NCBI GenBank assembly: GCA_025998955.1
Contig: AP024676.1
Coordinates: 3,596,001-3,660,000 of the forward strand
Origin: Candidatus Roseilinea sp.
GTDB taxonomy: Bacteria > Chloroflexota > Anaerolineae > J036 > Brachytrichaceae
DNA length: 64,000 bases
Direction: 5' to 3'
The notes below the pieces were generated by a model. It ran no database searches and was not told where the DNA came from. It saw nothing but the letters and a program-made list of their open reading frames with translations. The position numbers were made by a program, and so were the translations under genes. Below are positions 34,785 to 43,800 of the stretch, one piece after another. Numbering within the stretch: the stretch's first letter is position 1; each line of letters opens with the position of its first letter.

Positions 34785-35378
34785 ATGACGCAAACTGCCA
34801 TCGCCGGTTACACCTACGGCACGCCGGCTGTGCCGCGCGCGCCGATCAGTCTGGAAGAGTTCGATAAGATCAAGACCGCCGTCCTGTTCTCCGACGAGGA
34901 CGTGAAATACCTGCGCATGTCGCGCGACGTGCTGGCCGATCAGATCGAGGCGGTGCTGGACGTGTGGTATGGCTTCGTCGCCTCGCACCCACACCTCGTG
35001 TATTACTTCACGGACAAAGCTACCGGCGCGCCATTAGGCGACTATCTGGCTGCCGTGCGCAAACGCTTCGGCCAATGGATCCTCGACACGGCATCCGCCA
35101 ACTATGACCAGGCCTGGCTGGACTACCAGTTCGAGATCGGCCGGCGGCACCATCGCACTGCTAAGAACAAGACCGACGGCGCGCACTCGGTAGAGAACGT
35201 CAGCTATCGCTACCTGCCGGCGTTCATCTACCCGATCACCTTCACGCTCAAGCCCTTCCTGGCCAAGAAAGGTCACAGTGCCGCCGACGTAGAAGGCATG
35301 TATCAGGCTTGGCTGAAGTCGGTGATCTTGCAGGTTATCTTGTGGAGCTATCCGTATGTGAAAGCCGGCGATTTCTAG
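34785..35378 (+). CDS. Protoglobin family haem protein
   Basis: The ATG at 34785 has GAGGTGAG upstream and gives 197 residues, the usual protoglobin length. Family landmarks are FSDEDVKYLRMSRDVLADQIEAVLDVWYGFVASHPHLVYYF, and FEIGRRHHRTAKNKTDGAHSVENVSYRYLPAFIYPI, which contains the proximal His region. Protoglobins bind haem and O2, CO or NO, acting as gas sensors or in detoxification; no output domain is fused. It is convergent with crtY, overlapping by 44 bp. The adjacent HxlR gene may regulate it. Confidence 0.93.
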   Translation: MTQTAIAGYTYGTPAVPRAPISLEEFDKIKTAVLFSDEDVKYLRMSRDVLADQIEAVLDVWYGFVASHPHLVYYFTDKATGAPLGDYLAAVRKRFGQWILDTASANYDQAWLDYQFEIGRRHHRTAKNKTDGAHSVENVSYRYLPAFIYPITFTLKPFLAKKGHSAADVEGMYQAWLKSVILQVILWSYPYVKAGDF

Positions 35379-36546
35379 GCGAGACGAGCCGGCGGCGCAA
35401 CGCGTCGGCGGTCGCGGCGATGAACGCCGGGATGTTTACGCTGCTCATGATTTGCACGTCCTCGAGGGGTATCGTGTCCTCATCCAGAAAGCGAAACACG
35501 CGCTGCGGCGGATTGCGCGCGAACAGGTCGGTGAACACGCGCCGGCCTCGTTCGCGCCCCTCGTCCAGCACGTTCAGCAGCGCGCTGTCGAAGAGTTCAT
35601 AGCGCTTGTGCAGCAGCGGCGTGGCGACGTCGGGTTGGCCGGTTGCCTTCAGCGCCTGCGCGATGCGCTGCGCATGTCGCTGGATGCGCTGGAAGGTATA
35701 GCCGGTGCTGGGCTTGGTGCAGCCGCCGGCCGTGCCGATGTTGATCACACGCGCGCCGTGCCGGGCGGGGAAGGGCGCGTCGGTCATCGGGATCGCGCCG
35801 AACTCCTCGTGCTGCGTCTCGTAGTCGGCGATTCGCAACCGGTCGTTGATATACCCGGCCAGTTGCCGGACGTATTCGGAGCGGGGCAGCAGTTCACCCG
35901 AGAATACGGTGTATTCCACCAGCGCCGTATGCGCGTCGAACGGCAGCACATAGACGAAGCGCGTGTCATCCCCCTGATCCACGCGAAAGTCCATCAGCGT
36001 CGCAACGTCGGGATCGAACGCGCGCGCGGCCGTCTGAATCACCCAGCCCAGGAAGTGCTGGAGCAGGTAATGGTATGTTGATCGCCGAACCGGTGGATCG
36101 AACGAGATGCTGTTGAAGGCCCACGCGGCGCGATAGGTGTGTCCGTCGCGCGTGCGCACGACGGCTTCATCGCCTTCGCTTGCCACGCTCGTCACTTCGG
36201 CGTAGGCACGCGCGACGTTTGGCTGCGCGTCCAGCCACTGGGCCATGAAGCGATAGAAGTCTGCCCCGCGGATCATCTTGTAACGATAGGGCGCGATCTC
36301 CAGCACGGTTGAGAAGCCTTCGCCGTGAAAGGCCAGGTGTTCCCATCGGCGGAAGACGACCGGCTCAAAGATGCCCTCGCCGACTTCCCAAAAGCACCAT
36401 GTGCGGTCGTTCGTCGTCTTCGGCGCGCGGTCGAGCAGCAAGATGCGCTTGTCGGTCAGGCCGGCCTGATGAAGGTGATAGACCAGGCTCAGCCCCGCCG
36501 CCCCTGCGCCGGCGATGATGTAATCGAGGCGACCTTCAATCTCCAA
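35335..36546 (-). CDS. crtY: Lycopene beta-cyclase, CrtY type
   Basis: FAD/NAD(P)H-dependent enzyme that cyclises the ends of lycopene to beta-rings. The dinucleotide-binding motif LDYIIAGAGAAGLSLVYHLHQ lies at the N-terminus, followed by NDRTWCFWEVGEG, a CrtY signature. Further on are GAIPMTDAPF and GTAGGCTKPSTGYTFQRIQRHAQRIA, diagnostic of CrtY. It is 403 residues. The only available start is a TTG at 36546, because an in-frame TAG lies two codons upstream; the TTG sits inside a low-complexity AATCTCCAATCTC repeat. With crtI at 39355 it makes an apparently split carotenoid set. No phytoene synthase gene is present in the window. Confidence 0.92.
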   Translation of the reverse strand: MEIEGRLDYIIAGAGAAGLSLVYHLHQAGLTDKRILLLDRAPKTTNDRTWCFWEVGEGIFEPVVFRRWEHLAFHGEGFSTVLEIAPYRYKMIRGADFYRFMAQWLDAQPNVARAYAEVTSVASEGDEAVVRTRDGHTYRAAWAFNSISFDPPVRRSTYHYLLQHFLGWVIQTAARAFDPDVATLMDFRVDQGDDTRFVYVLPFDAHTALVEYTVFSGELLPRSEYVRQLAGYINDRLRIADYETQHEEFGAIPMTDAPFPARHGARVINIGTAGGCTKPSTGYTFQRIQRHAQRIAQALKATGQPDVATPLLHKRYELFDSALLNVLDEGRERGRRVFTDLFARNPPQRVFRFLDEDTIPLEDVQIMSSVNIPAFIAATADALRRRLVSPRNRRLSHTDSSTR

Positions 36547-36600
36547 TCTCTAATCCCCAATCGTCAATCATCAATCACGACTGATGATTCGTAATTTACC
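36533..36600. repeat. Low-complexity repeat at the crtY 5' end
   Basis: AATCTCCAATCTC, then AATCCCCAATCGTCAATCATCAATC, then a TCACGACTGATGATTCG tail. It has the same style as the block in mnmA and covers the crtY start codon. It fills the gap between crtY and the dipeptidase. Confidence 0.75.
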
Positions 36601-37719
36601 CTACGTTGGCAGCGCTTCGCGCAGGATGCGCAGCCAGTTGCCGCGCATGATCTGCGCCACGTGTTGCTCGGTGAAGCCGCGTTCGAGCAGCGCGTCGCCG
36701 ATCTTGTAGTGGTCACGAATGGTGTTCAGTTCGCGTGGAATTTCGTTGTAGCCCAGCCCGCCGTCGTAATCGCTGCCGATGCCGACGTGGTCGGCGCTGC
36801 CGGTCACTTGGCAGATGTGATCAACCATACGCACCACGTCGTCGAGCGTCACATCTTCCTTTTTGCCGCTCCACTCCTTCTTAAGAAAGCGGTTGTAGAG
36901 CACCACGCCGATCACCCCGCCGCGTTCGGCGATCATCGCGATAGCCTTGTCCGGCAGGTGGCGTGCCGTCGGCGCGTAGCGGTATGGGTTGCTGTGGCTG
37001 GCGATGACGTGCCTGCCCTCGAAAGCATCCAACGCCTCGTAGAGCGACTCGTGCGACATGTGGCTGACGTCGAGGATGAGGCCGAACTGCGCCATCACAT
37101 CCAACAACTCGTGGCCCAGCTTGCTTAACCGGCCGCCGCTCCAGGTGCCACCGGCGTAGCGCGTCGTGTCCCAGGCCGGCCCGACGATGCGCAGCCCACG
37201 CTCATACCAGCGCTCCAGCTCCTTCGGCTCTAGGATCGGGTCGGCACCTTCCATGAGCGGCACGATGCCGACGCAGTGAGGGGTCGTAAGTCGGAAGTCG
37301 GTTGGGATTGCTTGCCCGCTCCCCGCGCCCCACCTTTGGCAAACCGTCTCCAAGTCCTTTTGCGTCGTCACCAGCATCACGTGCCGCTCTTCCTCGGCCC
37401 AGCGCCGGTAGAAGTCGAGCTGCGCCATGCCCAAGGCGTGCGCTTCGCGCGCGTCGCGATAGGCCGGCCAGCCTTCGCCCAGCTTGCGCGAATACGGCTC
37501 GACGAAGATCGTGCCGAAGCATAGCCCGACGCGCCCGCGGATCATGTCCGGCAAGCCGACCGTGCACTGGCCGGATTGTTTCTCGACCTGGCTGCCGCGT
37601 TCGATCTCGCGCGTCGCGCAGGCCGAACGGCGGTAATCGCGCCGCTTGTAGAGCACGTTATAAGCGATGTCCAAGTGCGCATCCACGATCAGCGGATGGC
37701 GAAGGGTGGTTCCTTGCAT
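36601..37719 (-). CDS. Membrane dipeptidase family (M19) peptidase
   Basis: Zinc dipeptidase family (renal dipeptidase type). It shows the metal-binding HxD motif IVDAHLDIAYNVL at the start, DVSHMSHESLYEALDAFEGRHVIASHSNPYRYAPTARHLPD with metal-site His, and GSADHVGIGSDYDGGLGYNEIP near the C-terminus. It is 372 residues. A short unusual stretch before VGIVPLMEGADPI is encoded by AAGTCGGAAGTCGG repeats (about 37282-37315) and may be an insert. The Gly-Asp/Tyr-Asp end motif is complete, so activity is plausible. Confidence 0.9.
   Translation of the reverse strand: MQGTTLRHPLIVDAHLDIAYNVLYKRRDYRRSACATREIERGSQVEKQSGQCTVGLPDMIRGRVGLCFGTIFVEPYSRKLGEGWPAYRDAREAHALGMAQLDFYRRWAEEERHVMLVTTQKDLETVCQRWGAGSGQAIPTDFRLTTPHCVGIVPLMEGADPILEPKELERWYERGLRIVGPAWDTTRYAGGTWSGGRLSKLGHELLDVMAQFGLILDVSHMSHESLYEALDAFEGRHVIASHSNPYRYAPTARHLPDKAIAMIAERGGVIGVVLYNRFLKKEWSGKKEDVTLDDVVRMVDHICQVTGSADHVGIGSDYDGGLGYNEIPRELNTIRDHYKIGDALLERGFTEQHVAQIMRGNWLRILREALPT
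37279..37320. repeat. Short tandem insert in the dipeptidase gene
   Basis: GTCGTAAGTCGGAAGTCGG tandem units in frame within the dipeptidase gene, encoding PTDFRLTTPHC. It is of the same general class as the AGAAGTCGGAAGTCAGAAGTC stretch at 45598. Confidence 0.6.
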
Positions 37720-37804
37720 ACCGCAGCGATTGTATTCGGCGCGCGATGCGAAATCGCAATCTGAGTGACTCTTATCCCAAATTCACCCATTTCGTGAGGG
37801 ACGC

Positions 37805-37855
37805 TTGACTTAGAACGCTTGTTCTGAATAATAGATACTCCAGAACATTAGTTCT
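37805..37855 (+). promoter_or_regulatory. Promoter with two LexA-type SOS boxes
   Basis: A -35 TTGACT (37805-37810) and a -10 AATAAT (37827-37832) are 16 bp apart. The spacer contains AGAAC-GCTT-GTTCT (37812-37825). A second box AGAAC-ATTA-GTTCT (37842-37855) lies at or just downstream of the expected start, 30 bp from the first (centre to centre). Both fit the Gram-positive LexA/DinR consensus GAACNNNNGTTC. The arrangement predicts tight repression of the FtsK-like operon until DNA damage. Confidence 0.8.
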
Positions 37856-37872
37856 ACTAGGTGGCTGTCCAG

Positions 37873-38841
37873 ATGTATCGCAAGCTATATCACACCGCCG
37901 ACCGCATCGAAGCCGTGCTGCGCGAACGCAAGGCCCCCGCTGCCGTCGTGGGTGGCAAGGTGCTGCCCGGCTTCGTCGAGATGCTGCTGCGGCCCGCGCC
38001 TGGCACAAAGGTCAACCAAGTCAAGGCACTGCAAGCCGATTTGGCACTCGCTTTGGGCAACTCGAACGTCCGCGTCACGCAGAGCGGCACGCATCTTGCC
38101 GTTCAGATTCCTCGCGAAACGCGCGCGCCGGTGCGGCTGACCACGCTGATGGCATCGGTCAAGGACGTCCCGCCCTACACTGCGGTGCTCGGCCTGGCCG
38201 AGGACGGTGCGCCGTTGATGGCTTGCCTTGCCTCGCCCGAGGTTGCCCACATATTGATCGCCGGCGCAACCGGCTCGGGCAAAACGTCGCTCGCACACAC
38301 CATCCTGATCAGTCTGTGCCGGCTCCATCGCCCTAGCCAGTTCGGTCTGGTCGTCCTAGACCCCAAACGCAGCCACGACCCGACGTTCTCGCACGCCGTA
38401 GAGCGTCACATGCTCCTCGGCGTCGCGCATTCTCCGGAGGAGGCTTCCGCGGCGCTGGCGCGCGTCGTGGACGTGATGGAACGCCGGACGAACCTGAGCG
38501 ACTCCCAGCCGCGCATCGCAGTCTACGTGGACGAGATGGCCGATTTGGTGCAGACCGGCGGCGCGCGCATCGTAGACTTACTCACGCGCATCGCCCAGCG
38601 TGGCCGCGAAGCCGGCGTCCATCTGATCGCCTGCACGCAGAAGCCCGCTGCGCGCGTGATCGGCACGCTGCTGAAGGCCAACCTGCCCCTGCGGCTGGTG
38701 GGTCGCGTGGTGTCGGCGGAAGACGCGCGCGTGGCAACCGGCATGCCCGGCACGGGCGCAGAGAAGCTGATGGGCAGCGGCGACTTCATCGCCGTAGCAT
38801 CGGGGCGCGTGATTCGCTTCCAAGCGGCGATGCCGGTTTGA
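37873..38841 (+). CDS. Small FtsK/SpoIIIE-type DNA translocase, SOS-controlled
   Basis: I start it at the ATG at 37873, which has AGGTGG nine bases upstream; a GTG at 37861 is the alternative. About 322 residues. Walker A is IAGATGSGKTSLAHTIL, then LVVLDPKRSHD, a Walker B-like IAVYVDEMADLV, and GVHLIACTQKPAARVIGTLLKANLPLRLVGRV, the FtsK/SpoIIIE ring-ATPase pattern. It has no N-terminal membrane helices and no FtsK gamma domain, so it is not the cell-division FtsK. Two LexA-type boxes precede it and a small membrane protein follows 14 bp downstream. It may be a DNA-damage-induced DNA pump anchored by that protein. A remnant of a conjugative element is possible, but no relaxase or integrase is seen. 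Confidence 0.85.
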   Translation: MYRKLYHTADRIEAVLRERKAPAAVVGGKVLPGFVEMLLRPAPGTKVNQVKALQADLALALGNSNVRVTQSGTHLAVQIPRETRAPVRLTTLMASVKDVPPYTAVLGLAEDGAPLMACLASPEVAHILIAGATGSGKTSLAHTILISLCRLHRPSQFGLVVLDPKRSHDPTFSHAVERHMLLGVAHSPEEASAALARVVDVMERRTNLSDSQPRIAVYVDEMADLVQTGGARIVDLLTRIAQRGREAGVHLIACTQKPAARVIGTLLKANLPLRLVGRVVSAEDARVATGMPGTGAEKLMGSGDFIAVASGRVIRFQAAMPV

Positions 38842-38855
38842 AAGGAGAGCAGCGA

Positions 38856-39329
38856 ATGGACAAGCTCAACAAAGCAGCCGCAGCCAGCCTGGTGCTGTTT
38901 TCGGTCGTCCTCGCGGCGTTCATCGGCTCGCGCGTAGACCAGGTCACCATCGCGCTTCTGGGTGGGACGTTCATCGGCCTGCTCATCGCAATTCCATCGT
39001 CGCTGCTGGTGATGGTCGTGGTGCTGCGGCGGCGCGACGACGCGGATCGCGAGCGCTATGACCGGCCACGCTATACGCACATGCCGCCCAATCCACCGCA
39101 GTATTGGATGCTGCCGACGGTGGCCGACGCTCGCTACGACATGCGTGCAACGCAGCTGTCAGCCCCTACGCCCCAAATGCACTCGTCCGGAGTGGCGCCG
39201 GAGTATGTGTTGCCTTACACGCGGCGTCGCTTCTATCTGATCGGCGAGTCGGGCGAGATGCGGGAGATCGAGGCACCGCTCGACCAAAACCGGCCCGACG
39301 ACCTTTCTGACGACTGGACGCGTTTGTAG
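38856..39329 (+). CDS. Small membrane protein cotranscribed with FtsK-like ATPase
   Basis: The ATG at 38856 has AAAGGAGAG upstream. The 157 residues carry two TM helices near the N-terminus (AAAASLVLFSVVLAAFIGS and VTIALLGGTFIGLLIAIPSSLLVMVVVL). The remaining 100 residues are cytoplasmic if the loop is short: a basic stretch, a Pro/Tyr-rich linker, and a small folded C-terminus (YVLPYTRRRFYLIGESGEMREIEAPL). No family is recognised. Spacing and the strong ribosome site argue for one operon with the FtsK-like gene. Confidence 0.7.
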   Translation: MDKLNKAAAASLVLFSVVLAAFIGSRVDQVTIALLGGTFIGLLIAIPSSLLVMVVVLRRRDDADRERYDRPRYTHMPPNPPQYWMLPTVADARYDMRATQLSAPTPQMHSSGVAPEYVLPYTRRRFYLIGESGEMREIEAPLDQNRPDDLSDDWTRL

Positions 39330-39354
39330 TCACGCGTCGCGTCGGCGCATCGCT

Positions 39355-40848
39355 TCACCCCAGGTCTTCTTCGATGCACTGAGCCGCTGCGATGCCCGAG
39401 AGTGTGACCAACGGCACGCCGCCACCCGGATGCGCGCTTCCGCTGGCGAAGTAGAGCCGGCCGATTTCACCGTCCCGATTGCCTGGACGCATGAATGCCG
39501 CGGTTCGCGTGTTTGACGAAAAGCCGTAGATCGCGCCGCGATGACCGCCATAGGTCGCTTGCAAGTCCAGCGGCGTCAGCCGGCGCTCCACCCGCACCAG
39601 CGCGCGCGCGTTCTCCGGCGGGCAGATGCGTCCCAGGTTGGCGACCAACAACCCTTTGATGTGCTGTGCGTAGCGCTCGGCTTCCGCTTGCCAGTCGTAG
39701 GCTTCGCTCAGGTACGGCGCGTTGATGAGCACAAACCAGTTTTCGCAGCCCGGCGGCGCGTGATCGGGGTCGGTCTTGCTGGTGATGCACACGTAGAGCG
39801 TCGGATCGCGCGGCGCGATGCGCCGGATGAAGATGTCGTCGAACTCGCGCCGGTAGTCCTGAGTGAAGAAGATGTTGTGGTGCGCCAAAGGCGCATGTGT
39901 GCCGTTCACGCCCAGCATGAGCACGAATCCGCTGCACGATGGTTCGAGCGTGCCTTTTTTGCGTGCCCGCCGGAGCGTGCCGTTGGCAATGAGCGTCTCG
40001 CACGCCGAGGTGTAATCCACGTTGCATACCACCGCATCGGCCGGCAGAATCTCGCCGCTCTTCAGGCGAACCCCATACGCCCGGCCGGACGCGATGCAAA
40101 TCTCCTCCGCCGGGCTGTTGTAGCGAATCTCCGCTCCCAGCTCGGTAGCGAGTTGCTCCCACGCTCGCGCCAGTTGGAAGATGCCGCCGCGCGGGTACCA
40201 CGCGCCCTGCGCCATCTCAACGTAGGCGATCACGTTCAACGTGGCCGGCGCGCGATAGGGCGACGATCCGTTGTAGGTGGCGAAGCGGTCGAAGAGCTGT
40301 ACGAGGTGTGGATCGCTGAAATGAGCGGCAACGGCCTGGTGCATCGTGCGCAGCGCATCAATCTTGAACACGTCGGCCAGCGGGAGCGAGACCAGGTCGC
40401 GCAACGTAGGCTTTTGCCGGTAGAGAAAAGGCCCACCGACCACGTCATGTAGCCGTTTGGCGTAGCGCATGAAGCGGCGATAGCCATCCACGTCACGCGG
40501 TCCAAAGGCGCGCCGGATGTTCTCGCACATTGCCTCTTCGTCGGCCACGGCATCAATCGTCGCGCCGTCGCGCCAGAAGTAGCGCGTGATCGGTTGCAGA
40601 GGAACGAGGTCGAGGTAGTCGTTTAGGTCGCGGCCGGCTTCGGCGAACAGCGCCTCGTATACGTGCCGCATGGTGATGACCGACGGGCCGGTGTCCCAGC
40701 GAAAGCCGTCGGCGCGCACCTCGCCCATCTTGCCGCCGGGACGATCGAGTTTCTCGACGACCGTGACCCGATAGCCGCGCGCCGCCAGCCGGATCGCTGC
40801 GCTCAACCCGCCGATGCCGGCGCCGATGACGATGACATGTGCTTTCAT
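39355..40848 (-). CDS. crtI: CrtI-type carotenoid desaturase (phytoene desaturase)
   Basis: A 497-residue FAD oxidoreductase. It has dinucleotide motif VIVIGAGIGGLSAAIRLAARGYRVTVVEKLDRPGGKMG at the N-terminus, DGFRWDTGPSVITM and the C-terminal GRLYFASGSAHPGGGVPLVTLSGIAAAQCI, all CrtI hallmarks. It is presumably phytoene desaturase upstream of crtY; a CrtD-like or ketolase paralogue role cannot be excluded by eye. Its start overlaps the smc stop by 4 bp (40845-40848), so it is coupled to smc, an unexpected arrangement. The crtY gene is 2.8 kb away. Confidence 0.88.
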   Translation of the reverse strand: MKAHVIVIGAGIGGLSAAIRLAARGYRVTVVEKLDRPGGKMGEVRADGFRWDTGPSVITMRHVYEALFAEAGRDLNDYLDLVPLQPITRYFWRDGATIDAVADEEAMCENIRRAFGPRDVDGYRRFMRYAKRLHDVVGGPFLYRQKPTLRDLVSLPLADVFKIDALRTMHQAVAAHFSDPHLVQLFDRFATYNGSSPYRAPATLNVIAYVEMAQGAWYPRGGIFQLARAWEQLATELGAEIRYNSPAEEICIASGRAYGVRLKSGEILPADAVVCNVDYTSACETLIANGTLRRARKKGTLEPSCSGFVLMLGVNGTHAPLAHHNIFFTQDYRREFDDIFIRRIAPRDPTLYVCITSKTDPDHAPPGCENWFVLINAPYLSEAYDWQAEAERYAQHIKGLLVANLGRICPPENARALVRVERRLTPLDLQATYGGHRGAIYGFSSNTRTAAFMRPGNRDGEIGRLYFASGSAHPGGGVPLVTLSGIAAAQCIEEDLG

Positions 40849-43800
40849 GCCCGTCGGCCGTCGGCGAGCTTCACCTCGTCCAGCCGCAGGCTCAGCGCGG
40901 TGCTCGCGCCGTCTGCGCCCATGCTGATGCCGTAGATCGTCGTCGCGGCCTCCACCGTGCGGCGGTTGTGGGTGATGATGATGAATTGCGTGCTATCGCT
41001 CAGGCTTTCCAGCATCGCGCGAAAGCGTCCGACGTTCGACTCGTCCAGCGCCGCGTCCACCTCGTCCAGCACACAGAACGGCGTTGGCTTTACTTGCAAG
41101 ATGGCGAACAGGAGCGCCGTCGCCGTCAGCGAGCGCTCGCCGCCGGAGAGCAGCGCCAGCGACTGCGGGCGCTTGCCGGGCGGTTGAGCGTGGATCTCGA
41201 CGCCGCACTCGTCAATGTTGTCCGGGTTGATGAGCGAGAGCCGGGCTTGGCCGCCGCCGAACAACACCTTGAACGTGCTCTGGAAGGCGTTGGCGATGGC
41301 GTCGAACGTCTGGCGGAAGGTATCTTTCATCACGTCGTTCAGTTCGGCGATCACCTGACGCAGCGCTGCCGAGGCCTTCTCCAGGTCGTCACATTGCTCG
41401 GTGATGAAGCGGTGGCGCTCGCTCAACGCCTCGAACTCGGCCTGCGCCTCGTAGTTGATCGCACCCAAGCGTTTGATCTGCCCGCGCAATTGCGCGATGC
41501 GCTCCTCGACGCCGGCGGGTAGGGCTTCGACGAGGGGCAGCGCCTCCAAGATCGGGGATTGGAGAATTGAAGATTGGTTTTCGGCTGCCCCATCTGCATT
41601 CGCAGAATCGTCATCGGCTTTCTCCATGCTCGAATCTTCATTCTCAATTTCGACCAGGGCGCGCTGGCGCAGACTTTCTAGCTCGTCGTTGTGCCGTGCT
41701 AGCTCTAACGTGACAGCGTTCAGGTGGGATTCGCGTTCGCGCAGTGACCGCTCCGCTTCGCGCCGATGCTCGTCCAGCTCGCCGAGCTGTGCCTCGACTG
41801 CGGCGATCTCGCTGTGCAACGGCGCAATCGCCGCATCGGCCTCGCGCCACGCGGCCTCGGCTTGGGCCGCGGCATCCGCCATCTGTTGCAAGGCAGCCTG
41901 CGCGGCCCGCAGTTGCGCCGTCAATTCGGCCAGGCGCTGCATGCGCAGCTCGCGCTGCGCCAGCGCGTTGGAATGCGCTGCGGCGCGCTCACGGCTGAGC
42001 GCTTCGGCGTTCTGCATCGCGCTCAGCGCAGCCGAGAGCATGGCCTGTGCCGCGGTGAGCGACTCTAGCCAGCCGCCCTGAAGCTGCTCGCTCAGGCGGG
42101 CGTCGAAATCGCGCAGCGTCTGCTGTGCCTGTGTGTGTGTCGCCTCGCGTTGCGTCAGCACGTCGCCGGCCTCTATCAGTTGCCGGTCGAGCGACTCGAT
42201 CTCTTCGGCCAGGCGCTCCATATCACCGGCCAGCGCGGCCAAGGACTCTTCGAGCAGGTTGATCCTGCGCTGCGCGTCCTCGATACGGTTGCGGCGGTTG
42301 GCGCTTTCGCGGTTGAAGATATCGCGTGCCTGGGCTGCCTGTTCCAACATGTGGCGAGCGGCCTCGAACTCGCGCTGCGCCTCGTCACGGTGTTGCCGGG
42401 CGTGTTCGAGGTTGGCCAGCATAGTTTCGTAGTCCGGCGCTTCCATCGCCTCGCTCTCCATGCCTAGGATGATGGGCGAGCGCGCACCCGCCGGCAACGA
42501 TAGCGTGCCGATCGCATGCGCCACTTCGCCGTCGCGCGTCACGCACAGGCAACCGTCGGGTAGCTGCGCAGCCAGTGCGCGCGCTGCGTCGAGGTCGCGC
42601 GCGATGAACTTGCGTCCGGCGATGATGCGCATGGCCGGTTTCAACCACTCCGGCGCGCTGATCGCATCAAGCAGCAGGCGGGCGTGGTGCGCGCGGGCAT
42701 GCTCGTTCAGAATGCGGTCGTTCGCCTCGCGCTCGTCGTCGAACGGGCGCAGGTCATGCGTCATCACCACAGCAATCCGTCCAGACGCCTGCTCGGTGAG
42801 CCAGGCACGCAGGCGCGTCAGGCCGGCTTCGCCTGCTTCCGGCTCGTTAGGGGCGATCACGACGGCATTGAGCAACTCGCCCAGCGCCGCCTCAACGGCC
42901 TTCTGGTCGTCGGGAGCGATTTGGATGAAAGACGATAGCACGCCGCGCACACCGGGGAGTTCGGACCGCGCCGCTGCAGTGGCCAGCTCATCGGCGCTGC
43001 GGGCAGCCAGTGCGCGCATGTCGGCGAACAGCGTCATGCGCGAAGTCAAGCGCTCCTCTGCCTCGGCCGCGGCCAGAGCCGATTGCGCCTGCTCCAACGA
43101 CGCGCGCGCCGATTCGAGCGCCTGCGCCGCCGATTCGTACTGCGCCTCGAACAAGTTCGTCTGCGATTCCTCGCGTTCGATTGTGGCGCTCAATTCGCTC
43201 AGCTTCGCCAACTCGGACTCGCGCTGCGCGCTCAGATCGGCAGCCCGCCTGGACATAGCATCGAGCTGCTGACGCAGCGCATCCTGCCGGGCGCGCAGGC
43301 CGGCGATATGGTCACGCGCCGCCAACACGGCATCGCCGGCTTCGGCCAGGCGCTGCTGGGCCTTGGCGCGTTGCTCTTCCAACGCTGCGCGCTCCCTGCG
43401 CCGCTCGGACACGGCCAGTTCCGCCGCCTCGACCTCGCGCTGCCGCTCGAGGTAGGCGGCTTGGGCTGACGCAAACGCAGCCTGGGCTTCGTTGGCGCGC
43501 GCGGCAAGCGCGTCAATCGCTGCGGCGGATGCTTCTAACTCGCGTTGCGCGTCTGCGACCTGTCGTTCCATCGCTGCGACGCGCTCGCGCATGACGGCCA
43601 AGTCGCGCGATGCAGCCTCGGCGGCCTGGCGGGCAGCGTCGCGCCGAGGTTGCGCCTCGGCCAAACGCACTTGCAGCGTCCGGCGCGCTTCGCGCAGTGC
43701 TGCACCGCGTTCGTCCAGCGCGTTGATCGTATTCAGTGCTTCGGCAACGGCGCATTGTGCATCGCGTTGTGCCGCGGCGGCGGCTGCGATGGCAGATTGC

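Noticed and set aside
37873-38841. Cell-division FtsK
   Set aside because: It lacks the N-terminal membrane domain and the KOPS-binding gamma domain, and it is only about 320 residues long.
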